From positions 62,001 through 126,000 of the forward strand of contig NZ_QCZK02000031.1 of NCBI RefSeq assembly GCF_003347595.2: 64,000 nucleotides of DNA, in the 5' to 3' direction. Positions 1 through 8,717 of the stretch are shown here, in pieces. Position numbers and translations under genes: made by a program. Under the pieces are notes generated by a model. The model saw only the letters and a list, made by a program, of their open reading frames with translations, made no database searches and was not told where the DNA came from. Each line of letters opens with the position of its first letter. The stretch's first letter is position 1. This DNA comes from Botryobacter ruber (lineage in GTDB: Bacteria; Bacteroidota; Bacteroidia; Cytophagales; Hymenobacteraceae).

Positions 1-1
1 C

Positions 2-310
2 CCGACGCTACGATCTGCCGGTGGAATTGCTTTCAACAAAATTGTGATCGAACCACGTTACCTGATATCTCCGAACCCTGCCGCTACCATTTATGGCCTG
101 GCATTTCTGGAAGCAGGTAACAGCTTTGGCTCGTTCGAAAATTACAACCCGTTTAAATTGTACCGCTCGGCAGGCCTGGGTGCCCGTATTTTTATGGCGC
201 AGTTCGGGTTGTTAGGGTTTGATTATGGCTGGCGATTAGATACCATTCCAGGGCGTCCGAATGATAAGCGGGGCATGTTCCACTTTATCATCGGGCAGCA
301 AATTCGCTAA
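2..310 (+). CDS. bamA: Outer membrane assembly factor BamA, C-terminal fragment (5' end outside window)
   Basis: The reading frame is open from base 2 and ends with TAA at 308-310, so only about the last 102 codons are present. BamA is the outer-membrane beta-barrel that folds and inserts other barrel proteins. The visible part reads like the last barrel strands of the family: an IEPRYLISPNP segment, an AGNSF motif after a hydrophobic strand, then a GLLGFDYGWRLD strand and a closing strand with HFIIGQQ. Two OmpH/Skp periplasmic chaperone genes follow directly, the usual bamA-skp order in Bacteroidota, which supports the call. The GTG at 44 is internal and not a start. Confidence 0.85.
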   Translation, partial: PTLRSAGGIAFNKIVIEPRYLISPNPAATIYGLAFLEAGNSFGSFENYNPFKLYRSAGLGARIFMAQFGLLGFDYGWRLDTIPGRPNDKRGMFHFIIGQQIR

Positions 311-323
311 AAAAGGAATTTGT

Positions 324-974
324 ATGAATAAATTTTTGTTTGCACTAGTAATAAGCGTCTTGCTGTGTCATGTTTCGATGGCACAGAAGTTCGGCTATAT
401 CGATTCAAATTATATCCTGAAAAGTATGCCTGCCTACAGCAAGGCAGAGCAGGAGTTGAATAAATATACCGAAGCATGGCAGAAAGAAATTGAAGACATG
501 CACAAGCAAGTGGAAACCCTGAAGCAGGAATACAGAGCGGAAGAGGTGCTGCTGACGGAAGAAATGAAGCAGAAGCGCCAGAGCGAGTTGGCCAAAAAAG
601 AAGCAGAAGTGCGGGATTACCAGCGCAAAGTTTTTGGTTACGAAGGGATAATGTTCAAGCGCAGGCAGGAGCTGATTCGCCCGATACAGGATGAAATTTT
701 TACAGCAGTAGAAAAAGTTGCCAAGGCCAAAGGCTTACAAATCGTGTTTGATAAATCTGGTGACCTGGTGATGATTTATACGAACCCCGTGCACGATTAT
801 ACGGAGTATGTGCTGGAAGAATTAGGCCTTGCAGGCGAAGGACAGGGGGGAGCAAAAAACAGAACGGGCACAGTAGTTGATCCTACTGATTCGTTGCCTC
901 AGGTTGGCGATGATGGTAATACAGGTACAAATGAAAACCAGTCGCCTGCTAAGCCTGCGCCAAAAAGGAAGTAA
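324..974 (+). CDS. OmpH/Skp family periplasmic chaperone
   Basis: Skp/OmpH proteins hold unfolded outer-membrane proteins in the periplasm for BamA. The ATG at 324 lies 13 bases after the bamA stop, with an AAGGAA ribosome-binding-like stretch at 314-319, and opens a signal peptide (MNKFLFALVISVLLCHVSMA, cleavage before QKFGYID). The mature part starts with the family motif FGYIDSNYILKSMP. A long charged coiled-coil (about residues 45-115, rich in E, K and Q) forms the tentacles. A compact segment with GLQIVFDKSG closes the body domain. The last 40 residues are a low-complexity tail. An in-frame upstream start at 261 would lie inside bamA and has no signal peptide. The product is 216 aa. Confidence 0.88.
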   Translation: MNKFLFALVISVLLCHVSMAQKFGYIDSNYILKSMPAYSKAEQELNKYTEAWQKEIEDMHKQVETLKQEYRAEEVLLTEEMKQKRQSELAKKEAEVRDYQRKVFGYEGIMFKRRQELIRPIQDEIFTAVEKVAKAKGLQIVFDKSGDLVMIYTNPVHDYTEYVLEELGLAGEGQGGAKNRTGTVVDPTDSLPQVGDDGNTGTNENQSPAKPAPKRK

Positions 975-1010
975 AACAACAATCTTTAATACAAATAAAT
1001 CAATTAACCA

Positions 1011-1616
1011 ATGATGAACAAAATCAAAACATTAGTTGCAGCATTCATGCTAATCAGCTTTGCATCTTTTGCACAGTCTGGTGACCAGCCAATAAAGATT
1101 GGTTACACGAATGTGGAGTATATCCTGATGCAGATGCCGGAAAGCAGACAAATAGAATCTGAACTTAAAACAACCAGTACTCAGTACGAGAACCAGTTGA
1201 AGCAAAAGTATGCAGATTACGAAGCTAAAATGCAGGCTTATGAAAAAGGTGCTGCTACAATGGATAAAGTAGTGCGTGCCGACAAGGAAAAAGAACTAAT
1301 GGATCTTCAGAATTCTATCCAGGAGATGCAGCGTAATGCACAGGCTTCTTTGCAGCAGAGAGAAAAATCGCTGGTAGATCCGGTTATCGACAGAATCGAC
1401 AAAGCTATCAAAGATGTAGCCAAAGAGAATGGTTATACTTACGTAATCAGCAACCAGGCGCTGCTTGCCGGTCCGGAAGATGGCGATATTTCGCCGCTTG
1501 TGCTGAAAAAGCTTGGTGTTGATCCATCTAAAGCTACCGCAGAGCAACCTGCAGCTGCCAAGCCAGCACCTAAGCCTGCTATATCACCTTCCAAAACTAC
1601 TCCGAAGAAGAAGTAA
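1011..1616 (+). CDS. OmpH/Skp family periplasmic chaperone (second copy)
   Basis: This is a tandem paralogue of the preceding gene, 36 bases downstream, and probably in the same transcript as bamA. The 201-aa product has a signal peptide ending at FASFA-QS, the family N-terminal motif IGYTNVEYILMQMPE, a central coiled coil of about 80 residues, and the conserved C-terminal body segment with NGYTYVISN. The tail is rich in Ala, Pro and Lys. Two adjacent ATG codons (1011 and 1014) make the exact start uncertain by one residue. Paired ompH genes behind bamA are common in Bacteroidota; two distinct copies may chaperone different clients, which is inference. Confidence 0.88.
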   Translation: MMNKIKTLVAAFMLISFASFAQSGDQPIKIGYTNVEYILMQMPESRQIESELKTTSTQYENQLKQKYADYEAKMQAYEKGAATMDKVVRADKEKELMDLQNSIQEMQRNAQASLQQREKSLVDPVIDRIDKAIKDVAKENGYTYVISNQALLAGPEDGDISPLVLKKLGVDPSKATAEQPAAAKPAPKPAISPSKTTPKKK

Positions 1617-1640
1617 GAATTTTTATAGAATAGAGTAATG

Positions 1641-1672
1641 AGAGCCGTTGTGTAAACTTCGGCTTTCTTTTT
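1641..1672 (+). terminator. Probable rho-independent terminator after the ompH pair
   Basis: A short stem AGCCG / CGGCT (1643-1647 and 1660-1664) is followed by TTCTTTTTTT. The stem is weak but the T-tract is strong, and it sits between the second ompH gene and the next gene, rluD-like, which starts at 1682. Confidence 0.5.
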
Positions 1673-1681
1673 TTGTAGTAC

Positions 1682-2725
1682 ATGATAGAAGAAAGAGCCG
1701 TGATAGATCCTAATGAGTTGGAGACTGCCGAAGACTCAGACGAACTTTATGAACACCACCGGATTGTAGTTGATAAAAGACAAGCCCTGTTGCGTGTTGA
1801 TAAATTCCTGATGGACCGTTTGCCAAACGTAACACGCAACAAACTTCAGAATGCTATTCGCACAGAGTCTATTCAGGTAAACCAGAAGCCTGTAAAGGTA
1901 AGTTACAAGGTTAAGCCTTCCGATATAATAACTATTACGCTGCCTGAACCCCCGCGCGACACGGATGTTGTTCCGGAAGATATCCCGTTAAACATTGTAT
2001 ATGAAGATGACGAACTGCTGCTGGTAAACAAGCCGGCGGGCATGGTGGTGCATCCGGCATACAACAACTGGACGGGTACGCTGGTAAACGGCCTCACGTA
2101 TCATCTGCAAAATTTGCCAACTACCCGGAATGGTGCCGGCAGGCCAGGCCTGGTGCATCGCATTGATAAAGATACTTCCGGCCTTTTAGTGATAGCTAAA
2201 ACCGAGTACAGCATGGCCTACCTGGCCAAGCAGTTTTACGACCACACCATAGAACGAACCTATTATGCGCTTGTGTGGGGAGTACCCAAAGAGAGCACCG
2301 GAACCATAGTGGGACACGTAGGCAGGAGCCCTAAGGATCGCAGGGTGATGACGGTATATCCGAATGGCGAATACGGCAAACATGCCGTAACCCACTACAA
2401 AGTCCTGAAAACTTTTACCTACGTGTCGTTGATTCAGTGCAACCTGGAGACAGGGCGTACGCACCAGATACGGGCGCACATGAAATACCTGGGGCACCCG
2501 CTCTTTTCAGATGCTACCTACGGAGGCGACAAAATTCTATTCGGCACCCCGAATGGCTCCTACAAAGCATTCGTGGAAAATGCCTTCAAACTGATGCCGC
2601 GTCAGGCGCTGCATGCGAAATCGCTAGGCTTTGTGCACCCGTTAACAAAAGAATTTATGCAGTTTGATTCTGCGTTGCCTGAAGACTTTAGCCTCGTGCT
2701 GGAAAAGTGGGCGCATTATGAGTAA
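1682..2725 (+). CDS. rluD: RluA/RluD family 23S rRNA pseudouridine synthase
   Basis: The enzyme isomerises uridine to pseudouridine in 23S rRNA. The 347-aa product has an N-terminal S4 RNA-binding domain (about residues 37-87, RVDKFLMDRLPNVTR...) and the RluA catalytic domain. The catalytic motif is GLVHRIDKDTSGLLV, with the active Asp at residue 162. Further family signatures are VNKPAGMVVHP (about 116-125) and LETGRTHQIRAHM near residue 260. The length and the S4 plus RluA arrangement fit RluD/RluC rather than RluA. Assignment to RluD (helix 69) rather than another RluA-family member is inferred. The start is the only nearby ATG, just after the terminator. Confidence 0.88.
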   Translation: MIEERAVIDPNELETAEDSDELYEHHRIVVDKRQALLRVDKFLMDRLPNVTRNKLQNAIRTESIQVNQKPVKVSYKVKPSDIITITLPEPPRDTDVVPEDIPLNIVYEDDELLLVNKPAGMVVHPAYNNWTGTLVNGLTYHLQNLPTTRNGAGRPGLVHRIDKDTSGLLVIAKTEYSMAYLAKQFYDHTIERTYYALVWGVPKESTGTIVGHVGRSPKDRRVMTVYPNGEYGKHAVTHYKVLKTFTYVSLIQCNLETGRTHQIRAHMKYLGHPLFSDATYGGDKILFGTPNGSYKAFVENAFKLMPRQALHAKSLGFVHPLTKEFMQFDSALPEDFSLVLEKWAHYE

Positions 2726-2770
2726 CAACACTCGAACCTGCTTTTGATTCTGCCATAGTAACAGAGGAAC

Positions 2771-2804
2771 AGTAGCAGTGGCTATGGTGGCTGCTACAGC
2801 AGAA
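2771..2804 (+). repeat. Dispersed GGCTGTGGTGGC element, copy 1
   Basis: Degenerate copy of the window-wide intergenic element (core here GGCTATGGTGG, flanked by CAGT and GCTACAGCAG). It lies 45 bases after the rluD-like stop, with two inverted copies following at 2871 and 2934. Confidence 0.6.
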
Positions 2805-2870
2805 TGTTGCTGCCTGCATAATATCCGGAATAGGTAGCTAGAAGCTTCTTAGTATGAACCACCGGCTTAG

Positions 2871-2900
2871 CTGCACCTGCCACCACAGCCGCTGCTGCCA
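2871..2900 (-). repeat. Dispersed GGCTGTGGTGGC element, copy 2
   Basis: Reads CTGCCACCACAGCC on the plus strand, the exact reverse complement of the core, with CTGCAC before it and GCTGCTGCC after it. Opposite orientation to copy 1. Confidence 0.7.
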
Positions 2901-2933
2901 GGAATTGTGGTAAAAGAAGTGGAATAAAGTGCT

Positions 2934-2967
2934 CTGCTGCTGCCACCATAGCCTTAGCTCCTGCTAA
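2934..2967 (-). repeat. Dispersed GGCTGTGGTGGC element, copy 3
   Basis: Plus strand reads CTGCTGCTGCCACCATAGCC followed by TTAGCTCCTGCT. One core mismatch. It lies just before the bidirectional terminator at 2988. Confidence 0.65.
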
Positions 2968-2987
2968 AAGAATAAAGCGAAGTATAT

Positions 2988-3031
2988 AAAAAAGAGAAGG
3001 CCTGCTCAAACGAACAGGCCTTCTCTTTTTT
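2988..3031. terminator. Bidirectional rho-independent terminator
   Basis: A near-perfect 17-bp stem (2988-3004 with 3015-3031; GAGAAGGCCTG / CAGGCCTTCTC) has A-runs on the left and T-runs on the right, so it works on both strands. It separates the converging rluD-like (+) and TPR (-) genes. Confidence 0.9.
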
Positions 3032-3045
3032 ATGGCTGCTTAAGG

Positions 3046-4683
3046 CTATTTCTTTTTACCCTTGGCAGGAGTTTTTTCAAGTTGTTTTAACGCAATTTTA
3101 GCGTTCTCATTTTCCGGGTCAAGCGCTAACACTTGTTTCCAGTACTTAATCGAGTTGTCATTCTCATTTTTTACCAGGTAGTAATACGCCAGGTAAGAGT
3201 AAGCCTGCACAAGTTCGTTCTTGAATTTCACGGAGTCAGATTCTGCCAGCTTGATAAACTCTTCAAAGTGTGGCTTGGCAAGTCCTTGCTCACTTTCCGG
3301 ATCGAGGCTGGCATTAGCATAAGCTCTCCAAAGGTGACCATACGGATAAGTAGGGCCGGCTTTGGTAATATTGGCATAGGCTGAATCAGCTTTTGCATAA
3401 TCACCTGCCATCATATTTATCTGGCCAATGTAGTAAAAGTCTTCCGGCGACTCCTCTACATTTGCACGCTTTCTGTCGTACACTTCAAGCGCCTTGTCGA
3501 ACTGTTGTTCGGTTGCATACAGGTTTGCAAGGTCTGCATAGCGTGCAACAAGGTCTTTCTTAGCTGCTTCAGTAGCTGGTTCCACTAATTTACCATCCAT
3601 TTCAAGCGCCTTCTCCATGTTTTCGATGGCTTTGGCATTTTGCTTGTTCTTGCTCAGGATTTTGCCATAATACTCATAGTCCTTGGCAAGGATCTTACTT
3701 GTGTCCACCTTGGTAAAATAGGTTTCCATGGCCTTGAGCGCTTGTTCCGGCTGGTTAAGCTCGAAGTAGGCATAAGCGCGTAAACGGTTCATGGTAGGGT
3801 TATTCGGATCTGTCTTCAGCACTTCCTCTGCTTCGGCCAGTGTACCTTTAAAATCTTTGGTCTTGTACAGGAAGGCAGCATATTTGGCCCGGGTTTCCGG
3901 AGTTTTTTCAGCCAGATCTAAATACTTCTTAAAAGTGGATACAGCCTCGTCGTATTTACCCATATAGAAATAAAGCTCACCCAGGTCGTGGTAGGCGGGG
4001 GCATAGTTCGGATTAATGGCTATTACCTTTTTAAATTCCTCTTCTGCTGTATTGTAGATGCGGGAGCTGGTATTTAACTGGCCCAGCTTAAAGTGAGCAG
4101 TGGCATAATTGCTGTCTACACCAATGGCTTGCTCATAGTTGGTCATGGCTTTGCCATACTCTTTTTGTTTCTGGTAAGCATCGCCGAGCACTACAAACGC
4201 CATCGGGTTTTTATAGTTATCCCGCTCCAGGGCCTTTTGTGCATACTCAATCGCCTTGGTCATGTCTTTTTCGTCAGACTGCACATAGGCTTCGGCAATC
4301 ATGGTTAACACATAAGGATCTTTGGATTTGCTTCTTTTCAGCGCCTGCTCAAAATGTTTTTCGGCGGCAGCTTTGTTGCCTTTCGCAAGTTCCAGTTTGC
4401 CCAACCCAACCATGTTAATGGCTGACTTAGAGTCTTTTGCTAATGCCTGGTTAAAATAATAAGCAGCAGAGTCAGTTTTTCCTGTTCTCAGGTAAATATC
4501 GCCAAGCGCAAAGTAAGCGTCCTCGGCATTTTTATCGTTTAACCGTGACTTATAAATTGATTTAGCTTCCTGATATCGTTCCAGTTCAACTGCTGTCCGG
4601 CCTGCGTCTGCATTTTGAGCTACAGCAGCTGCTGAAGGAAACGCTATTGCCATCAGAAGGATATACTTCCAGTTTTTGGTCAT
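3046..4683 (-). CDS. Secreted tetratricopeptide-repeat (TPR) protein
   Basis: A 545-aa protein with a signal peptide (MTKNWKYILLMAIAFPSAAAVA-QNAD). Almost the whole mature chain is TPR units of about 34 residues with the W/L-G-Y-A-F-A-P pattern, for example AYFALGDIYLRTGK, AYHDLGELYFYMGKYDEA and SYLAYYYLVKNENDNSIKYW; roughly twelve to fourteen units. The tail is Lys-rich. TPR arrays are protein-interaction scaffolds, and this one would act in the periplasm. It is the last gene of a minus-strand group behind a PstS-like lipoprotein (45-base gap) and a small membrane protein, so it probably works with them. The partner is unknown and no enzymatic domain is visible. Confidence 0.85.
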   Translation of the reverse strand: MTKNWKYILLMAIAFPSAAAVAQNADAGRTAVELERYQEAKSIYKSRLNDKNAEDAYFALGDIYLRTGKTDSAAYYFNQALAKDSKSAINMVGLGKLELAKGNKAAAEKHFEQALKRSKSKDPYVLTMIAEAYVQSDEKDMTKAIEYAQKALERDNYKNPMAFVVLGDAYQKQKEYGKAMTNYEQAIGVDSNYATAHFKLGQLNTSSRIYNTAEEEFKKVIAINPNYAPAYHDLGELYFYMGKYDEAVSTFKKYLDLAEKTPETRAKYAAFLYKTKDFKGTLAEAEEVLKTDPNNPTMNRLRAYAYFELNQPEQALKAMETYFTKVDTSKILAKDYEYYGKILSKNKQNAKAIENMEKALEMDGKLVEPATEAAKKDLVARYADLANLYATEQQFDKALEVYDRKRANVEESPEDFYYIGQINMMAGDYAKADSAYANITKAGPTYPYGHLWRAYANASLDPESEQGLAKPHFEEFIKLAESDSVKFKNELVQAYSYLAYYYLVKNENDNSIKYWKQVLALDPENENAKIALKQLEKTPAKGKKK

Positions 4684-4728
4684 CTTATTTAAATTTAATT
4701 TATTATTGTTTTGGATAAAGTTAATTAC

Positions 4729-5679
4729 TTAGTTATTTCTCATTCCTACTACACGCACCGGCATGGTAGCCGGAACCAATCCGGACTTCAGGAAAATGCG
4801 TTGTCCCTGATCCCCAGCGATAAACGATGCAAACCCTGTGCCAAGTCCTGTGCGCCCTTCTGTGCTTATTATATAAAGGTATCTGCGTAACGGATAAGTT
4901 CCTTGTGCAATATAAGCCTGGTACGGCTGATAATAATCATCTTTTGATGCAGGTGCAGGATCTGTGCTGATTCCTACTACTTTTATCTTGTTCAGGAACA
5001 CCTGAGCCGTAGAATCGTCGCGGTCGCTGATCCAGTTCACGCCAAGTACGCCAATAGCATTTTCATTTTCCGACACATAATCGATCAGCGCCTGATGCGA
5101 GTTGCTGGCATAGGTGTTTTTGGGGAGTGGCTGCCCGGCCAGCAGCGAGTCTTTAACGAAGCGTGCCGTACCTGAATTGTTGTTGTCGAAAACGATGGTC
5201 AGGTTCTTTATAGTATTCTGGCTGCTGATTTTATTCCAGTCGGTAATTTCTCCGCTGAAAATAGCTTTAACCTGCTCCAGTGTCAGCAAGGTGTCCGGGT
5301 TGTTGCGGTTAACAATCAGGGCTACCGCATCGATGGCGAGTTTGGTAACTCTCGGGATGATCTTCTTTTTTTCGAAATATTCTTTTTCCTGGGCATTCAG
5401 ATCCCTGGACACGACGGCAACTTTTATACTGTCGCTGAGCAGGTCGTTGAACACTGCGCCTTCTGCTTTATACAGCGGGTCCAGGTCGGCATATTTGTAA
5501 ATCCCTTCGAAGGTGCTGATCTGGCTCTCCAGTATGGGCTGAAACGATTCGTCAATACTGATTTTGATATTTCCGGTTGTAGGGGTGTCTGTAGGAGCAT
5601 CGGGGTTGCTGCAGCCTGCCACAGCAAGTAAGCTGAAGGCAAAAGCTAAAAAACGTCCTGTTTTATTCATTTGTGCCAT
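4729..5679 (-). CDS. PstS-like phosphate-binding family lipoprotein
   Basis: The 316-aa protein has a lipoprotein signal with lipobox LAVAGC (Cys at residue 23), then a type-II periplasmic-binding fold of the PstS family: ISIDESFQPILE, a domain with VAVVSRDLNAQE, the family signature LTLEQVKAIFSGEITDWNKI, and the NSGTARFV loop that in PstS contacts phosphate. No pstCAB genes are adjacent, so it may bind phosphate or another oxyanion as a stand-alone lipoprotein; in Bacteroidota such proteins often sit with TonB/ExbD and TPR genes. An alternative start at 5670 removes three residues and reduces the overlap with the upstream gene from 17 to 8 bases. Confidence 0.82.
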   Translation of the reverse strand: MAQMNKTGRFLAFAFSLLAVAGCSNPDAPTDTPTTGNIKISIDESFQPILESQISTFEGIYKYADLDPLYKAEGAVFNDLLSDSIKVAVVSRDLNAQEKEYFEKKKIIPRVTKLAIDAVALIVNRNNPDTLLTLEQVKAIFSGEITDWNKISSQNTIKNLTIVFDNNNSGTARFVKDSLLAGQPLPKNTYASNSHQALIDYVSENENAIGVLGVNWISDRDDSTAQVFLNKIKVVGISTDPAPASKDDYYQPYQAYIAQGTYPLRRYLYIISTEGRTGLGTGFASFIAGDQGQRIFLKSGLVPATMPVRVVGMRNN

Positions 5680-5911
5680 TCTGTTTTGACTTTTGTTTGT
5701 AAGCTCTCACAAATCTAACTACGCCGTATAAAATAAGGATACCACCCAACAAGTATTTTATGTTCTGCGGAATGTCGAGGTTCATTTGTTCCTCATCGGC
5801 AAAAATAATAAAGATGCCTAACCCCACATATATTAATGTCATAAGCATGCTAAAGTAATACACAAATTTACGGAGGAAGGGCGCCTGCTTTTCTCTTCTG
5901 GGGTTTTGCAT
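5663..5911 (-). CDS. Small two-helix inner-membrane protein
   Basis: An 82-aa protein with two predicted transmembrane helices (about residues 15-37, FVYYFSMLMTLIYVGLGIFII, and 50-67, IKYLLGGILILYGVVRFV) and positively charged ends (MQNPRREKQ at the start, KQKSKQ near the C-terminus). It overlaps the start of the PstS-like gene, indicating translational coupling and a shared operon with it and the TPR gene. I do not recognise a named family. The lack of residues between the helices suited to catalysis argues for a structural or accessory membrane role, which is inference. Confidence 0.7.
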   Translation of the reverse strand: MQNPRREKQAPFLRKFVYYFSMLMTLIYVGLGIFIIFADEEQMNLDIPQNIKYLLGGILILYGVVRFVRAYKQKSKQNGTNE

Positions 5912-5962
5912 ACTTAATGTGTTAGCCTAAAGTTCATTTTTTAAAAATAGTTTTTAAAATTT

Positions 5963-6020
5963 TAAAAAAAAAGCTGCGCCTGATTACTTTTTTTATGTAA
6001 TCAGGCGCAGCTTTATAAAA
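5963..6020 (-). terminator. Rho-independent terminator of the PAP2 gene
   Basis: A perfect 17-bp stem AAAGCTGCGCCTGATTA / TAATCAGGCGCAGCTTT (5970-5986 and 5998-6014). Read on the minus strand it is followed by a long T-run, so it ends transcription from the PAP2 phosphatase gene upstream. The 190 bases between it and that gene's stop hold nothing recognisable. Confidence 0.88.
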
Positions 6021-6207
6021 ATGATATCTGTAGGGAGACTTTCGCCCCGATAGCGGACTAAGTAACAAGCCTTTGTTCAGACTTACCAGTATTGTTTAAT
6101 GCAGTGGTCAGCCTTTCGGCCCCTTTTTATATGTGTTGAAAAATGTTCTTTCGGCAGAAGGCGCTGCTCCCGGAACAGGAGCAGGCATTTGTAGGGCACT
6201 ACCAGCG

Positions 6208-7023
6208 CTAGAAGTTGTAAACAAGTAAAGCGCCGTTATAATCCGGTGCCGAAACAGGTACCAGGCTTATATTGTACTTGTTGCTCTTTTTATGAAGCTG
6301 CGGCACAAGTATACCGGCGCCGGCGCCTATTGCATAGCCCAGCAGGTTGTCGCTCAGAAAGTGCTTTCCGGCTTTTAACCTCAGGTAACCCACACCGGCT
6401 GGTATGGCTGCAGCGGCTGCCCAAATGTAAGGCCGTGCCTCTGAGTCGGGGTTAAAATCATGAAACACTTTGGCCACAAAAAAGGTGGCGCTTGCAGTAG
6501 CTGCCGTGTGGCCGGCATAAAAGGAGTTTGTGGCATTACCACGTATTTTTTCGTGTAGTGGCGTGTTTTCGCCATAGGCAAGCGGGCGCAGGCGCTTAAC
6601 ATTGCCGTTCGTCATCGTAAAAAGTGCGCCTGTTACTGCCATCGTCTCAATGTAGAGCACCATCATCTGACCTGCCTTGCTGCGGACATTTTCGTTCAGT
6701 ACCAGTAAGAGCGGTAATCCAAAGGAACCATAAAAAGGGTAGTCGCTGATCTTTTTCGCATCCGGGTCAAAGTTGCCTGCCGCGAAGCGGTCGAAGCCGT
6801 TTACATCCTCTTTCCGAAGGTTCATCGCTTCCTCCTGCGAAATACCATCTTTGTCCTGCATTAGCTTTAACCCCAGGTAACTTAATCCTGATCCCACAGC
6901 AATAACAGGCCCATCTACTAGAAGGCTGGTTTTATAGGGAGAGTCGTCCTGTGCATAAGCGCCGTTTGCCACCATGCCCAGGAAGAAAAATAAAAGTATC
7001 TTGGCTTTCATATATCGGTTCAT
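6208..7023 (-). CDS. PAP2-family membrane phosphatase
   Basis: PAP2 enzymes remove phosphate from lipid phosphates such as undecaprenyl pyrophosphate or lipid A, at the outer face of the inner membrane. All three catalytic motifs are visible: KRLRP (about 143-147), SFYAGHTA with the catalytic His at 172, and R-x5-H-x3-D (R215, H221, D225). The signal or anchor segment is MKAKILLFFFLGMVANGAYA, and several hydrophobic helices follow. The 271-aa length is normal. ATG codons at 7023 and 7011 are both possible. It stands alone with its own terminator. The substrate is inferred only; the C55 carrier is plausible given the DUF368 and glycan genes in the window. Confidence 0.85.
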   Translation of the reverse strand: MNRYMKAKILLFFFLGMVANGAYAQDDSPYKTSLLVDGPVIAVGSGLSYLGLKLMQDKDGISQEEAMNLRKEDVNGFDRFAAGNFDPDAKKISDYPFYGSFGLPLLLVLNENVRSKAGQMMVLYIETMAVTGALFTMTNGNVKRLRPLAYGENTPLHEKIRGNATNSFYAGHTAATASATFFVAKVFHDFNPDSEARPYIWAAAAAIPAGVGYLRLKAGKHFLSDNLLGYAIGAGAGILVPQLHKKSNKYNISLVPVSAPDYNGALLVYNF

Positions 7024-7211
7024 TAGAATAAAGTTGTTTATTGCTGTGAAACGGAGGTGTATTTGAAAGGTTTCCAGCAGCCGTTTTTCAGGATGGCAGC
7101 AGCAGTTGCTTTTCAGGTGCAGATAAATTTCCAGGTGGCTGTTTCACAATCTTTTATTTCGTGTAAAATGCCTGTGCTTCTGCATATCTGTACACTGGGC
7201 CCGGGAAGAAA

Positions 7212-7244
7212 TGTTTTAAGTGTGGCATAATTGTTTTAGCTTTG
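7212..7244 (+). promoter_or_regulatory. Possible metK promoter (Bacteroidota-type -7 box)
   Basis: TAGCTTTG at 7237-7244 matches the Bacteroidota -7 consensus TAnnTTTG. The -33 region around 7212 (TGTTTTAAG) is a weak match. It would start transcription about 50 bases before metK. I found no SAM riboswitch fold in the leader. Confidence 0.4.
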
Positions 7245-7303
7245 CAGTTGCTGTTTCACAGGCTAGCAGCTCTTTTTACGTTTTACTTTAACCCGACTAT
7301 ACA

Positions 7304-8608
7304 ATGCCATATTTATTTACCTCTGAGTCTGTTTCGGAGGGTCACCCGGACAAGGTGGCGGATCAGATATCCGATGCGCTGCTCGATGAGTTTCTAAAGC
7401 AGGATCCGCAGTCTAAAGTTGCTTGCGAAACCCTTGTTACCACTGGTTTGGTGGTGTTGAGTGGCGAAGTAAAAAGCGAGTCCTATGTTGATGTACAGAA
7501 GGTGACCCGGGAGGTTATCAAACGGATCGGCTATACCAAGTCGGAATATAAGTTTGATGCGGAAGCCTGTGGCATTATCTCGGCTATTCACGAGCAATCC
7601 AGCGACATTAACCAGGGGGTTGAGCGCAAGAACCCGGAAGAACAGGGAGCAGGCGACCAGGGGATGATGTTTGGCTATGCTACAAACGAAACAGACAACT
7701 ACATGCCGCTGGCGCTCAGCATCTCGCACCTGTTGCTGCAGGAGCTGGCAACCATCCGCAAAGAAGGACAGGAAATGACGTACCTGCGCCCGGATGCCAA
7801 ATCGCAGGTGACCATCCGCTACAGCGACACCCACGTGCCTGAAAAGGTAGAGACCATTGTTATATCAACCCAGCACGATGAGTTTGTGCTGCCCGAAACC
7901 GACAGCCCGGAGGCAAGACAGCAGGCCGAGGATAAAATGGTGAAGCAGATTACCGATGATATTACGAATGTGCTGATACCCCGCGTGCTTTCCAAACTGC
8001 CGGAGCGCACCCGCAGGCTATTCAGCAACGATATTATTTACCACATCAACCCAACCGGGAAATTTGTAATTGGTGGCCCGCATGGCGACACCGGCCTGAC
8101 AGGTCGTAAGATCATCATCGATACCTATGGTGGCAAAGGCGCGCACGGGGGTGGTGCTTTCTCCGGTAAAGACTCTTCTAAGGTAGACCGTTCTGCAGCT
8201 TACGCGGCCCGTCATATTGCCAAAAACATGGTAGCAGCCGGAGTAGCCGATCAGGTGCTGGTGCAGGTGGCCTATGCTATTGGTGTGGCAGAACCGGTGG
8301 GTATGTATGTAACCACCTATGGCTCTACCAAAGTCAAAGATGCCAGCGGCAATATTATGAGCGACGGCGAAATTGCCGAGAAAGTACACCAGCTGTTTGA
8401 TATGCGGCCTTATGCCATTGTAAAGCGTTTTGGCCTGCAGAACCCTATCTTCTCCGAAACAGCTGCTTACGGGCACATGGGCAGAACACCTGGCGTAAAA
8501 CAAGTGGAAATAGTGCGAAACGGCCAGAAAGAGCTGAAGGAATTCGAAACGTTTACATGGGAGAAACTCGACCACGTGGATAAAATCAAGGAGGTCTTTG
8601 GTCTGTAA
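7304..8608 (+). CDS. metK: S-adenosylmethionine synthase
   Basis: MetK makes S-adenosylmethionine from methionine and ATP in the cytoplasm, for use by all methyltransferases. The signatures are clear: [15 protein letters not shown] (residues 11-25, His and Asp for ATP/Mg), [12 protein letters not shown] (115-126) and [21 protein letters not shown], the glycine-rich catalytic loop, followed by [17 protein letters not shown] with the phosphate-contacting Lys. At 434 aa it is longer than E. coli MetK (384), which I believe is usual in Cytophagales relatives. It is transcribed alone between a possible promoter at 7237 and a terminator at 8629. Confidence 0.97.
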   Translation: MPYLFTSESVSEGHPDKVADQISDALLDEFLKQDPQSKVACETLVTTGLVVLSGEVKSESYVDVQKVTREVIKRIGYTKSEYKFDAEACGIISAIHEQSSDINQGVERKNPEEQGAGDQGMMFGYATNETDNYMPLALSISHLLLQELATIRKEGQEMTYLRPDAKSQVTIRYSDTHVPEKVETIVISTQHDEFVLPETDSPEARQQAEDKMVKQITDDITNVLIPRVLSKLPERTRRLFSNDIIYHINPTGKFVIGGPHGDTGLTGRKIIIDTYGGKGAHGGGAFSGKDSSKVDRSAAYAARHIAKNMVAAGVADQVLVQVAYAIGVAEPVGMYVTTYGSTKVKDASGNIMSDGEIAEKVHQLFDMRPYAIVKRFGLQNPIFSETAAYGHMGRTPGVKQVEIVRNGQKELKEFETFTWEKLDHVDKIKEVFGL

Positions 8609-8628
8609 CAGGCATCAAGACAGTTAAA

Positions 8629-8667
8629 CAAAAACGGCTTGCTGGAAACAGCAAGCCGTTTTTGTTT
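8629..8667 (+). terminator. Terminator after metK
   Basis: Stem AAAACGGCTTGCTG / CAGCAAGCCGTTTT (about 8631-8644 and 8649-8662) followed by T-rich sequence; A-rich on the left side as well, so it may serve hpf on the minus strand too. Confidence 0.88.
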
Positions 8668-8717
8668 ATGTGTGCTTTCATCGGTTAGGATTAACCTGTA
8701 TGCAGCACAGGCACCTG

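Noticed and set aside
2771..2967. CRISPR array in the repeat-rich intergenic regions
   Set aside because: Copies vary in orientation and spacing, and there are no uniform spacers or cas genes.
7024..7303. SAM riboswitch before metK
   Set aside because: No kink-turn, pseudoknot or paired helices of known SAM riboswitch classes could be built from this leader.
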